This document shows positions 1 to 7,748 of a stretch of DNA of 64,000 nt, one piece after another; position 1 is the stretch's first letter, and every line of letters starts with the position of its first letter. The DNA is from Marinihelvus sp942491555 (GTDB lineage Bacteria > Pseudomonadota > Gammaproteobacteria > Xanthomonadales > SZUA-36). The position numbers and the translations under genes were made by a program. The notes below the pieces were generated by a model. The model saw nothing but the letters and a program-made list of their open reading frames with translations, ran no database searches and was not told the DNA's origin. The stretch spans positions 62,001-126,000 of the forward strand of contig CALOBN010000004.1 of assembly GCA_942491555.1 (NCBI GenBank), written 5' to 3'.

Positions 1-1226
1 GCCTGGTTACGGGGCAAATCAGCCTCTGACTCGGCCACCACCACGGGTCCGGCCTGGCCACCGCAGATTTCCAGCAGCAGTCCGGTAATGCGTTCTATGG
101 CATCAACTTGCCCGGCCGGATCAACGCCACGCTCGAAGCGGTGTGATGCATCGGTGTGTAAACCAAGGTCGCGCGCCTTACCCATGATGGTGGCCGGGGC
201 GAAGAAGGCAGACTCAAGAAGCACATTGGTGGTCTTGTCCGTTACCCCGCTGTCCAGGCCACCCATGATGCCCGCCAGGGCCACCGGTCCCTTGTCATCA
301 CAGATCGCCAGCAGGCTGTCATCCAGCTCAACCACCTTCTCATCCAGGAGCGTGATCTGCTCCCCTGCCCGGCCGCGACGGACACTGATTCCACCGCTCA
401 GCTGATCCAGGTCGAAAGCATGCATGGGCTGGCCCAGCTCCATCAACACGTAATTGGTCGCATCAACGACCGCACTGATGCTGCGAATACCGCTACGACG
501 CAATGCCTCTACCATCCATAGAGGGGTCTTGGCTGAAGGGTCAATGCCGCGAATGATGCGGCCTGCATAGCGGGGGCAGTCGCTCTTATCCACCAGCGTA
601 ATGTCGATGACATCATCAATAGCAGCTGCCACCGGCTCAATGGCAACGGGCGTCCAGTCAGTGCCGGTGATGGCCGCCACGTCCCGTGCCAGCCCCTTGA
701 TGCCCAGGCAATCGGCGCGGTTGGGTGTCAACTCCAGATCAATGGCGTGATCGTCCAGATCCAGTAATTCGCGGATATCGGCGCCCACCGGTGCATCCGG
801 TGGCAGCTCCAACAGACCACTGTGGTCCTCGGAAAGGCCCAGCTCCCGCGCAGAACAGGCCATCCCGAATGATTCAACGCCGCGCAGCCTGGCCTTGCGT
901 ATCTTCAGAGGGCCATTTTCATCCCCCTCCAGCACCGCACCAACCCGCGCAAAGGGAATCCGGATGCCTGCACGCGCGTTGGGCGCGCCGCACACAACCT
1001 GCAGGGTCTCGCCGCTGCCGTCATCGATCCGGCAGACCTTGAGCTTGTCCGCATCCGGGTGGGGTTCACAGGCGACGATCTCGCCCACCACGACACCCTC
1101 GAAATCACTGGCCACGGCCGCAACCGTATCCACTTCAAGCCCGGCCGCGGTCAGGGCATCACCCAGCGATACCGCGTCGAGGTCTACCGGGACCCACTGT
1201 TTGAGCCATGACACACTGAATTTCAT
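1..1226 (-). CDS. pheT: Phenylalanyl-tRNA synthetase beta subunit, 5' part (runs off window)
   Basis: Reading leftward from an ATG at 1226 the protein begins MKFSVSWLKQWV and stays open to base 1, so about 408 codons of a protein that is normally near 790 residues are visible. The visible part holds the N-terminal domain, the EMAP/OB-like tRNA-binding domain (roughly residues 39-150, with CEPHPDADKLKVC) and the B3/B4 domain, including TPNRADCLG and the MHAFDLDQL stretch. PheT pairs with PheS as an alpha2-beta2 enzyme that charges tRNA-Phe and edits Tyr-tRNA. It starts 9 bases after the pheS stop, so the two are cotranscribed. The catalytic-like core and the anticodon-binding end lie outside the window. 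Confidence 0.97.
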   Translation of the reverse strand, partial: MKFSVSWLKQWVPVDLDAVSLGDALTAAGLEVDTVAAVASDFEGVVVGEIVACEPHPDADKLKVCRIDDGSGETLQVVCGAPNARAGIRIPFARVGAVLEGDENGPLKIRKARLRGVESFGMACSARELGLSEDHSGLLELPPDAPVGADIRELLDLDDHAIDLELTPNRADCLGIKGLARDVAAITGTDWTPVAIEPVAAAIDDVIDITLVDKSDCPRYAGRIIRGIDPSAKTPLWMVEALRRSGIRSISAVVDATNYVLMELGQPMHAFDLDQLSGGISVRRGRAGEQITLLDEKVVELDDSLLAICDDKGPVALAGIMGGLDSGVTDKTTNVLLESAFFAPATIMGKARDLGLHTDASHRFERGVDPAGQVDAIERITGLLLEICGGQAGPVVVAESEADLPRNQ

Positions 1227-1235
1227 GCAATCGTC

Positions 1236-2234
1236 CTACTGGAACTGGCGCAGGAAGCGCAGATCATTGTCGAAGAAGGGACGCAGGTCGGTCACCCCGT
1301 AACGCAGCATGGCCAGGCGTTCAACGCCCATCCCGAAGGCATAGCCGATGTAGCGCTCGCTATCGATGCCGCACGCTTTAAGTACGTTCGGGTGCACCAT
1401 GCCGCAGCCCAGGATCTCGAGCCAGCCTGGCGCGCTGCCGTCACCCTTGTCCCAGGCGACATCCACCTCGGCCGAGGGCTCGGTAAAGGGAAAATAGGAC
1501 GGACGCAGGCGCATGGCCATGTCAGATTCAAAAAACGCGTTCACAAACGTCTGCAGCACACCTTTCAGGTCTGCCATGTTGACGTTCTCGCCAATCAACA
1601 GGCCTTCGACCTGGTGAAACATGGGTGAATGGGTCTGATCGTAATCGCTGCGGTAGACCTTGCCCGGCGCGATGATGCGGATGGGTGCACCGCGATCCAG
1701 CATGGCGCGCACCTGTACCGGCGAGGTATGGGTGCGCAGCAGGCGGCCATCACCAAAATAGAAGGTATCGTGCATGGCGCGGGCCGGATGATGCTCCGGA
1801 AAATTCAGCGCCTCGAAGTTGTGGTAGTCGTCCTCGACCTCCGGGCCGGTGGCTACTTCAAAGCCAAGACGATGGAACAGATCGATAATGCGCTGCATGG
1901 CACGCGTAACCGGGTGCAGTCCGCCGCGCGCCTCTCCACGACCCGGCAGGGTCACATCGATACGCTCAGTGGCCAGCTTTTGTTCCAGGGCGGCCGCTTC
2001 CAGGGCGGTTTTGCGGGCGTTCAGCGCTTCCTGGACCTGCTGCTTGCCCTGGTTGACCGCCTGGCCGAAGGTTTTACGGGCCTCCGGCTCCATTGCGCCC
2101 AGGGATTTGAGCAAAGCGGTAACCGCGCCCTTCTTGCCCAGGTAATGCACGCGCAGATTCTCCAGCGACTGAAGATCATTGCTGGATGCAATGGCTGTAT
2201 TGGCCTCTTCGAGGATCTGTTCTAACGATTCCAA
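1236..2234 (-). CDS. pheS: Phenylalanyl-tRNA synthetase alpha subunit
   Basis: 332 residues, close to the usual bacterial length of about 327-350. An N-terminal coiled coil (residues about 1-90) is followed by the class II catalytic core: the motif 2 region around YRSDYDQTHSPMFHQVEG and motif 3 near the C-terminus, GMGVERLAMLRYGV, ending in FFDNDLRFLRQF. It catalyses ATP-dependent attachment of Phe to tRNA-Phe in the cytoplasm together with PheT. It lies downstream of rplT in the thrS-infC-rpmI-rplT-pheST order typical of gammaproteobacteria. A 117-base gap containing a strong hairpin separates it from rplT. Confidence 0.98.
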   Translation of the reverse strand: MESLEQILEEANTAIASSNDLQSLENLRVHYLGKKGAVTALLKSLGAMEPEARKTFGQAVNQGKQQVQEALNARKTALEAAALEQKLATERIDVTLPGRGEARGGLHPVTRAMQRIIDLFHRLGFEVATGPEVEDDYHNFEALNFPEHHPARAMHDTFYFGDGRLLRTHTSPVQVRAMLDRGAPIRIIAPGKVYRSDYDQTHSPMFHQVEGLLIGENVNMADLKGVLQTFVNAFFESDMAMRLRPSYFPFTEPSAEVDVAWDKGDGSAPGWLEILGCGMVHPNVLKACGIDSERYIGYAFGMGVERLAMLRYGVTDLRPFFDNDLRFLRQFQ

Positions 2235-2259
2235 GGGATTTCCTCACCCGCTAATGGAC

Positions 2260-2290
2260 GAAAGGGAAAGGCGTAGTGCCTCTCCCTTTC
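2260..2290 (-). promoter_or_regulatory. Hairpin in the rplT-pheS leader
   Basis: On the minus-strand RNA the arms GAAAGGGAGAGGC and GCCUUUCCCUUUC form a 13-pair stem (one G-U) with a 5-base loop, about 25 bases before the pheS start. No U tract follows, so it is not a simple terminator. In E. coli pheST is controlled by attenuation through the pheM leader peptide. I see no Phe-rich leader peptide here, so the role (RNA processing, translation control or none) is open. Confidence 0.45.
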
Positions 2291-2351
2291 TAAACCGGGG
2301 CGGCTTCCCGCCCACTGGATGATGCCCCGGAACCCGGGGCTCACCAATACT

Positions 2352-2708
2352 TTAGACGAGGCTGGCCTTCGCCTTTTCTGCCAGCGCTGAGAACGCGGCG
2401 GCATCGTGCACAGCCAGATCGGCCAGGACCTTGCGGTCAATCTCGATCTCGGCTTTGCTCAGGCCGTTAATCATACGGCTGTAGGACAGTCCGTTAAGAC
2501 GGGCCGCTGCGTTGATGCGCGTAATCCACAGGCGACGGAATTCACGCTTCTTGGCGCGACGGTCACGGTAGGAATACTGGCCGGCTTTAATGACGGCCTG
2601 CTTGGCTGAACGATAGGTTTTACGACGGGCGCCGTAATAGCCTTTCGCTTCATTCAGGACTTTCTTGTGCTTAGCACGGGCGGTTACACCGCGTTTTACT
2701 CTGGCCAT
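2352..2708 (-). CDS. rplT: 50S ribosomal protein L20
   Basis: 118 residues, the standard length. It begins MARVKRGVTARAKHKK and contains the basic helical region AKGYYGARRKTYRSAKQAV and YRDRRAKKREFRRLWI, which contacts 23S rRNA early in 50S assembly. In E. coli L20 is also the autogenous repressor of rpmI-rplT through an mRNA pseudoknot. It follows rpmI by 13 bases, so the two are cotranscribed and probably coupled. The N-terminal basic extension and the globular C-terminal half are both intact. Confidence 0.98.
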   Translation of the reverse strand: MARVKRGVTARAKHKKVLNEAKGYYGARRKTYRSAKQAVIKAGQYSYRDRRAKKREFRRLWITRINAAARLNGLSYSRMINGLSKAEIEIDRKVLADLAVHDAAAFSALAEKAKASLV

Positions 2709-2721
2709 GGTTCAGTCCTCC

Positions 2722-2919
2722 TCAGGCGTACGGCAGCAAACGTTTAACAGCTTTCTTATCCGAGTCACTGATCATGTCAGTGCCACGAAGTCCGCGCTTA
2801 CGCTTCTGGTCTTTCTTGGTGAGGATATGGCTGTGAAAGGCGTGGCCACGCTTGAAGCCGCCAGAGGCAGTCTTCTTGAAACGTTTTGCCGCGCCCCGAT
2901 TGGTTTTCATCTTGGGCAT
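2722..2919 (-). CDS. rpmI: 50S ribosomal protein L35
   Basis: 65 residues, standard length, beginning MPKMKTNRGAAKRFKKT and very rich in Lys and Arg as expected for an rRNA-binding protein. The GHAFHSHILTKK core is typical of the family. The gene sits between infC and rplT in the conserved order. Its ribosome binding site (AGGAG at about 2926-2930 on the minus strand) directly abuts a small GC hairpin at 2932-2946, a suitable place for translational control by L20. Confidence 0.98.
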   Translation of the reverse strand: MPKMKTNRGAAKRFKKTASGGFKRGHAFHSHILTKKDQKRKRGLRGTDMISDSDKKAVKRLLPYA

Positions 2920-2931
2920 GATTTAACTCCT

Positions 2932-2946
2932 GACCCTTTGAGGGTC
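2932..2946 (-). promoter_or_regulatory. Small hairpin abutting the rpmI ribosome binding site
   Basis: Perfect GACCC/GGGUC stem with a 5-base loop, one base upstream of the AGGAG sequence of rpmI. In E. coli the L20 repressor acts in this intergenic region. Whether this hairpin is part of such an operator cannot be decided from sequence alone. Confidence 0.35.
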
Positions 2947-3021
2947 TTCTATTAACACGTGATCCAAGCGGTGAACGGTGTTTACCCGGTCACACTTCGT
3001 AAAAGCTTGGTACCGCTTCTT

Positions 3022-3050
3022 CAAAAATCACGGCGCATCATGGCGCCGTG
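3022..3050 (-). terminator. Intrinsic terminator or attenuator between infC and rpmI
   Basis: On the minus strand CACGGCGC and GCGCCGTG form a perfect 8-pair GC-rich stem with a 6-base loop, followed at once by A and five Ts. It lies about 45 bases after the infC stop and about 100 bases before rpmI. This position would let the cell separate infC and thrS expression from the ribosomal protein genes. A partial terminator or a regulated attenuator is more likely than an operon end, because rpmI-rplT would otherwise need their own promoter in the remaining space. Confidence 0.65.
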
Positions 3051-3093
3051 CCTGTTGCTCTTGTCGTGTTTGTCCGGCTATGCCGGGCGGCCA

Positions 3094-3612
3094 CTATTGC
3101 CGCTTGGGACTGATCAGCATCACCATCTGGCGGCCTTCCATTTTCGGCCACTGCTCGACGACGGTCTCCTCGGCCATATCGTCACGTACGCGTTCCAGTA
3201 CCTTGACCCCCAGCTCCTGGTGGGCCATCTCGCGCCCCCGGTATCTCAGGGTCACTTTAACCTTGTCGCCGTCTTCGATAAAACGACGCACATTTCGCAT
3301 CTTGACCTGGTAATCGGCTTCCTCGGTGCCGGGCCGGAATTTGACTTCCTTGACCTGGGTAACCTTCTGCTTCTTTTTCGAAGCCTGGTTCTTCTTGGCC
3401 TGTTCGAACCGGAACTTGCCGTAGTCCATCACGCGACATACGGGCGGTTCTGAATTGGGCGCAATCTCCACGAGATCCATGCCGGACTCTTTGGCGAACT
3501 CAATAGCCGCTTCGATCTTCATGATCCCGGCCTGTTCACCTTCCAGGTCAATTACCCTGACTTCCGGCGTTCTGATGTCCTCGTTGCGCCGCGACTCTTT
3601 TTTTGATGCGAT
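3094..3612 (-). CDS. infC: Translation initiation factor IF-3, AUC start codon
   Basis: From an ATC codon at 3612 the frame gives 172 residues, beginning ASKKESRRNEDIRTPEVRVI after the initiator. This matches the N-terminal domain of IF-3; the first in-frame ATG (3522) would remove about 30 residues of it. An AAGGAG sequence sits 8 bases upstream of the ATC. IF-3 binds the 30S subunit, prevents premature 50S joining and proofreads start codons. In E. coli infC starts with AUU and is autorepressed because IF-3 discriminates against that codon, so AUC here probably serves the same loop. Linker (KKNQASKKKQK) and C-terminal domain (VKEVKFRPGTEEADYQVK) are intact. It begins 24 bases after thrS. 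Confidence 0.95.
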   Translation of the reverse strand: MASKKESRRNEDIRTPEVRVIDLEGEQAGIMKIEAAIEFAKESGMDLVEIAPNSEPPVCRVMDYGKFRFEQAKKNQASKKKQKVTQVKEVKFRPGTEEADYQVKMRNVRRFIEDGDKVKVTLRYRGREMAHQELGVKVLERVRDDMAEETVVEQWPKMEGRQMVMLISPKRQ

Positions 3613-3636
3613 GTTGCTATCTCCTTAAATGAATGT

Positions 3637-5544
3637 TCATCCCCGCTGCGCAATCTCTGCAGCAAGGCGTTCGGCGAACGCGTCAACGGCCATGGAGCCA
3701 AGGTCTTCACCTTCACGCGTTCGCACCGCGACAGCGCCCTCTTCTACTTCCCGGTCACCTACGACCAGCAGATAAGGCACCCTCGCTAAAGTGTGCTGGC
3801 GGATTTTATAGCCGATCTTCTCGTTTCTCAAGTCTAATTCGACCCGGAATCCTTTGTTTTCAAGGGATTTGGCTACTTTTTCGCAATATTCGGCCTGTCG
3901 GTCGGTAATGTTGAGCATCACGACCTGAACCGGAGCCAGCCAGACGGGCATTTTTCCGCCGTGGTTTTCGATCAGAATCCCGATAAATCGCTCCAGCGAA
4001 CCGAGTATGGCCCGGTGCAGCATTACCGGTGTCTGGCGGCTGGAATCCTCGTCAATATAGTGAGCACCAAGGCGCTCCGGCATATTGAAATCGAGCTGCA
4101 GGGTACCGCACTGCCAAACGCGACCGATGGTGTCTTTCAGGGAGAAATCGATTTTGGGGCCATAAAACGCCCCGTCCCCGGGATTCAGTCTCCATTCCAT
4201 GCCGGTATTTTCCAGCGCCGCCTGCAGTGCGCCCTCGGCCTTGTCCCAGAGCGCATCGTCGCCGATGCGGTTTTCCGGGCGGGTACTCAGCTCAACGATT
4301 ACGTCTTCGAAACCGAAATCCTTGTAAACGCTGAACAGCAGATCAATAAAGGCGCTGGCTTCTGATTGCACCTGGTCGGGTGTACAGAAAATGTGCGCAT
4401 CATCCTGGGTAAATCCACGCACCCGCATCAGGCCATGCAAGGCACCGGAAGCCTCGTTACGGTGGCAGGAGCCGAATTCGGCAAAGCGGATGGGCAGATC
4501 CCGGTAGCTGTGCAGGCCCTGGTTGAACACCTGCACATGGCAGGGGCAGTTCATGGGCTTGACCGCGTACTGGCGTGACTCGCTGTCGGTCAGGAACATG
4601 TTTTCCAGGTACTTGTCGGCGTGGCCGGACCGCTCCCACAGGCTCAGGTCGACAATTTCGGGCGTATTGATCTCGCCGTAACCCGCGTCGCGCAAACGGC
4701 CGCGAATGTAATCCTGCACCTGCGTATAGATCGTCCAGCCCTTGGGGTGCCAAAACACCATGCCGGGCGCTTCTTCCTGAAAATGGAACAGCTCCTGCTG
4801 TTTGCCAATACGCCGGTGGTCGCGCTTCTCCGCCTCTTCAATGCGGTGCAGATAGGCTTTGAGCTGTTTCTTGTCGGGCCAGGCCGTGCCGTAGATACGC
4901 TGCAAAACCTCGTTGTTGCTGTCACCGCGCCAGTAGGCGCCGGCCAGCTTGGTCAATTTGAAGTGACCAAGATGCGAGGTATTGGGTACGTGGGGGCCGC
5001 GACACAGATCGATGAAATCACCCTGTCGGTAGAGCGAAATCTCTTCACTGTCCGGCAGCTCGCTGATGATTTCAGCTTTGTATTTTTCACCGTCCTGCTC
5101 AAAAAACTGCGATGCAGGTCCCCGTTCCCAGACTTCCCGCGTTACCGGTATGGCGTCATCCACCAGGCGGCGCATTTCAGCGGCGATATGGTCGATATCT
5201 TCCGGCTTGAAGCCGTCCTTGTACGCAAAATCGTAGAAAAAACCGTCTTCAATAACCGGACCAATCGTGACCTGGACTTCCGGAAAGAGACGCTTGACCG
5301 CCTGGGCCAGCAAATGAGCCGTGGAGTGGCGGATAACCTCCAGGCCTTCCTCGTCTCTGGCGGTAACGATGCGCAGTTCCGCATCGTTTTCTATCAGGTG
5401 ACTGGCATCAACAAGCTTGCCGTCCACAGAACCGGCCAGCGTCGCCTTGGCCAATCCCGGGCCGATATCGGCCGCAACGTCCATCACGCTGACTGCTTGT
5501 TCAAATTGTCGCTGGCTGCCGTCCGGCAGGGTAATCACAGGCAT
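3637..5544 (-). CDS. thrS: Threonyl-tRNA synthetase
   Basis: 635 residues, typical length (E. coli 642). Order of parts: N-terminal TGS domain (residues 1-62), editing domain with the HSTAH motif and CRGPHVPNT, then the class II core with the zinc-site sequence MNCPCH, motif 2 around CHRNEASGALHGLMRVRGFTQ and motif 3 near HRAILGSLERFIGILIE, and a C-terminal anticodon-binding domain. It charges tRNA-Thr and removes mischarged Ser. An AAGGA sequence lies 7 bases before the ATG. It is the first gene of the translation operon. The roughly 230-base upstream region contains a GGCGCC hairpin (5586-5600) that could belong to a leader structure, but I cannot identify a tRNA-mimic operator. Confidence 0.98.
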   Translation of the reverse strand: MPVITLPDGSQRQFEQAVSVMDVAADIGPGLAKATLAGSVDGKLVDASHLIENDAELRIVTARDEEGLEVIRHSTAHLLAQAVKRLFPEVQVTIGPVIEDGFFYDFAYKDGFKPEDIDHIAAEMRRLVDDAIPVTREVWERGPASQFFEQDGEKYKAEIISELPDSEEISLYRQGDFIDLCRGPHVPNTSHLGHFKLTKLAGAYWRGDSNNEVLQRIYGTAWPDKKQLKAYLHRIEEAEKRDHRRIGKQQELFHFQEEAPGMVFWHPKGWTIYTQVQDYIRGRLRDAGYGEINTPEIVDLSLWERSGHADKYLENMFLTDSESRQYAVKPMNCPCHVQVFNQGLHSYRDLPIRFAEFGSCHRNEASGALHGLMRVRGFTQDDAHIFCTPDQVQSEASAFIDLLFSVYKDFGFEDVIVELSTRPENRIGDDALWDKAEGALQAALENTGMEWRLNPGDGAFYGPKIDFSLKDTIGRVWQCGTLQLDFNMPERLGAHYIDEDSSRQTPVMLHRAILGSLERFIGILIENHGGKMPVWLAPVQVVMLNITDRQAEYCEKVAKSLENKGFRVELDLRNEKIGYKIRQHTLARVPYLLVVGDREVEEGAVAVRTREGEDLGSMAVDAFAERLAAEIAQRG

Positions 5545-5779
5545 GCTCTGTTCCTTCGCGTTCAGCGGATCCCAATAACAGGAAAGGCGCCCAAGGCGCC
5601 CTTCAGGATTCGCCTTGTGCGGTCCTGTCTAAGCGGTAAAAGTTCGCGCATTCATTCTCATGGATGCCAATTGTACGCCTGTCACAGCCTCAGTCCAAGG
5701 GCCGCCGGGAAACGAGGGCACTGAAACGCGATGACGCGCTAGACTTACACCATGCATCTTCATTAATAAGGAAATGACA

Positions 5780-6184
5780 ATGTCCGAACTGGCCCATGAA
5801 ATCACCCTCCCCCTTCCATATGACCAGGCCCTTGAACAGGTTATTGCTGCGCTCAAAGCGGAAGGTTTCGGTGTACTGACCCGTGTTGACATCCATGATG
5901 CCTTTAAGGAAAAGCTGGGCGCCGACTTTCGGCATTACAGCATCCTCGGCGCCTGCAACCCGCCCTTGGCCCTCAAGGCGCTCAGTGCCCGTCCCGATGC
6001 CGGCATGATGCTGCCGTGCAATGTGACCGTTGAGGAAGATGAGCACGGTGGCAGCATCGTGCGAATCATTGATGCCGCTTACATGATGAAGGTCAGCGGG
6101 CTTGATGCAGACGCCGCATTGCTTGAAGTGGGCAATGAGGCGGCTGAGCGGCTTGCGCGCGTGGCGCAGCAGCTGGCCGGGTAA
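5780..6184 (+). CDS. DUF302 family protein
   Basis: 134 residues starting MSELAHEITLPLPYDQALEQV. The ATG at 5780 is preferred to the one at 5774 because AAGG (5768-5771) is 8 bases from it and only 2 from the other. The sequence KAEGFGVLTRVDIHDAFKEKLG followed by YSILGACNPPLALKAL and MLPCNVTV is the signature of the DUF302 fold, a small alpha/beta domain often linked to metal or sulfur metabolism but without a defined reaction. No signal peptide, so probably cytoplasmic. It is a single gene divergent from thrS; its 3' end converges on the outer membrane protein gene 37 bases away. Confidence 0.9.
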   Translation: MSELAHEITLPLPYDQALEQVIAALKAEGFGVLTRVDIHDAFKEKLGADFRHYSILGACNPPLALKALSARPDAGMMLPCNVTVEEDEHGGSIVRIIDAAYMMKVSGLDADAALLEVGNEAAERLARVAQQLAG

Positions 6185-6221
6185 GCGGGTCGAAGCAGTT
6201 AACGCTTCCGCGTCAGGTCAG

Positions 6222-7034
6222 CTACCAGCGGAACGTAGCGCCTATTTGCGGGCCGTTCAGATCAAGATCCTCAATAGGTTTCCCGGAGGGCAGATCGTAG
6301 GCCAGGTAGCGCCAGCCGGCCTGCATATGACCCCAGCCGAAGCTGTATCCCACACCAGCAGCCACCTGCCAGGTCAGATCCGAATCACCGGTACCAATAT
6401 CTGCGTAGTACGGCAGGAACCATTTATCGCCCTCACCCAGGGCCAGCCTGCCCCGCAGGCCAACAATGCCATCAAAATAATCTGCGCTGACCTTCCTCGT
6501 ACCAGTCCTGCCCGGTAAGGGGTTGTCTTCCACCGACCCTTCGAGATTCCAGGACAGCTCTTGCTCCAGGTCTGCGTAGCGCACGCCGAACAGGAAGTCG
6601 ACGCGGCTGCCGTTTTCTTCAAACAACCGGTAATAGGCGCTGTTGGTCCAGATCAGGCTTTTGACGTTCAGATTTACCGACAGCTCGGCCTCGGCGGGAA
6701 TGGGCGAACCACCAACCGACCCCTCGCGGTAATTGCTGCGGCCTTTGCTAACATCAAGGTAAATGACATCAGTAAGGAACCCCCACCGGCCCTTACGCGC
6801 ATCAAAATTTCCCTGGAACGTAAATTCCAGGTTATCCAGGATGGTATCGATACCAATCTCGAAACCATCTCCGCCAACAAGCGGAAAGCGGGTGTTACCG
6901 GAAATGTCCGGAAAGTAGCCATAGATTCCAAGACCGAATTCCCATTCATCATCCGCCCAACTTGATGTCGGCATCATCGCGAGAGTCAGTGCCACAGCGG
7001 GTGAAATGGCAAGGGTGGCAAGTTTCTTGTTCAT
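6222..7034 (-). CDS. Putative outer membrane beta-barrel protein
   Basis: 270 residues. The N-terminus MNKKLATLAISPAVALTLAMM...SSWA is a signal peptide with cleavage expected near residue 27. The rest is rich in alternating aromatic and polar residues (EFGLGIYGYFPDISG, WKFLPYYADIG-like strands, YSFGWGHMQAGWRYLAYDL) and ends in a C-terminal aromatic residue (GATFRW), the usual recognition signal for the BAM machinery. Length suggests a barrel of 8-12 strands. I recognise no named family or substrate. It appears monocistronic, with a 117-base gap to the next upstream gene. Confidence 0.75.
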   Translation of the reverse strand: MNKKLATLAISPAVALTLAMMPTSSWADDEWEFGLGIYGYFPDISGNTRFPLVGGDGFEIGIDTILDNLEFTFQGNFDARKGRWGFLTDVIYLDVSKGRSNYREGSVGGSPIPAEAELSVNLNVKSLIWTNSAYYRLFEENGSRVDFLFGVRYADLEQELSWNLEGSVEDNPLPGRTGTRKVSADYFDGIVGLRGRLALGEGDKWFLPYYADIGTGDSDLTWQVAAGVGYSFGWGHMQAGWRYLAYDLPSGKPIEDLDLNGPQIGATFRW

Positions 7035-7151
7035 ATCTCTCTTCCTGGTGTCAATTGCATGAGGTGGTCCCCTGGACCAGAGGCAAGGTCCAATGACCGT
7101 TATTGAATCGTTCCCCGCTGTGCTTTGAAGATAGCTTCGTGTAAGACTTAT

Positions 7152-7676
7152 CTATGCATCCCCGCGGCCCATCAGGCCGGCACGCAGGCGGTCAACACCC
7201 ACCACGCGGGCGATTTCAGCCACCGCGATCAATGGCGCGATGACCAGGCCCATCATGGCGATGGGCGCCAGCGTTTCAATGGGCGATTTCTCAGCAAAAT
7301 CTGCCCATACCTTTGCCAGCGAAACATGATGAAACAGGCCGACAATGATCTCCTCAATGGCCTTGAACACGACAAGCAGAATGATCATGGCAACCGTTTT
7401 CCAGGCGATCCGGTGCAACAGGGGATTCTTTGCGTCCAGCGTACCCACCGACAGGGCATCACCAATCAGAATAAATTTACCCAGCACCAGCGCCTGCACA
7501 ATCGCAACACCATAAGGAACCAGGGTAATACCCTCACCCTTCAAGATGGCGATCTTGTACACGATTAAAACGCTGAAGCACACGTATAAGTAGCCACTGA
7601 TCAGCCCGTACTTGATCAGCTCCTCTTTGAGACGTTCCTTTTTACCCGGTTCTTTATTCAGACTGTGTGTGCTCAA
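7152..7676 (-). CDS. Putative inner membrane protein, unknown function
   Basis: 174 residues with a charged, Lys/Glu-rich cytoplasmic N-terminus (about residues 1-22) and four hydrophobic segments at roughly 25-45, 55-72, 92-112 and 137-157. An acidic pair sits in the third segment (LLVVFKAIEEIIVGL), which is unusual for a plain anchor. No enzyme motif is visible and I do not recognise the family. The gene lies 72 bases downstream of the S10 peptidase on the same strand and may be cotranscribed with it. Confidence 0.7.
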   Translation of the reverse strand: MSTHSLNKEPGKKERLKEELIKYGLISGYLYVCFSVLIVYKIAILKGEGITLVPYGVAIVQALVLGKFILIGDALSVGTLDAKNPLLHRIAWKTVAMIILLVVFKAIEEIIVGLFHHVSLAKVWADFAEKSPIETLAPIAMMGLVIAPLIAVAEIARVVGVDRLRAGLMGRGDA

Positions 7677-7748
7677 TGGGTGTCCCTCTCGCCCGGTCTG
7701 ACTTCAACACGGCATCCTGAGAGCCGCATCTGCACTCTCGCCCGGACG

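Noticed and set aside
2235..2351. pheM-like Phe leader peptide
   Set aside because: No short frame rich in Phe codons precedes the hairpin.
4621..5724. Long plus-strand open frame (367 codons) opposite thrS
   Set aside because: It lies antisense to an intact thrS, has no family motif and fits the codon mirror effect of GC-rich genes.
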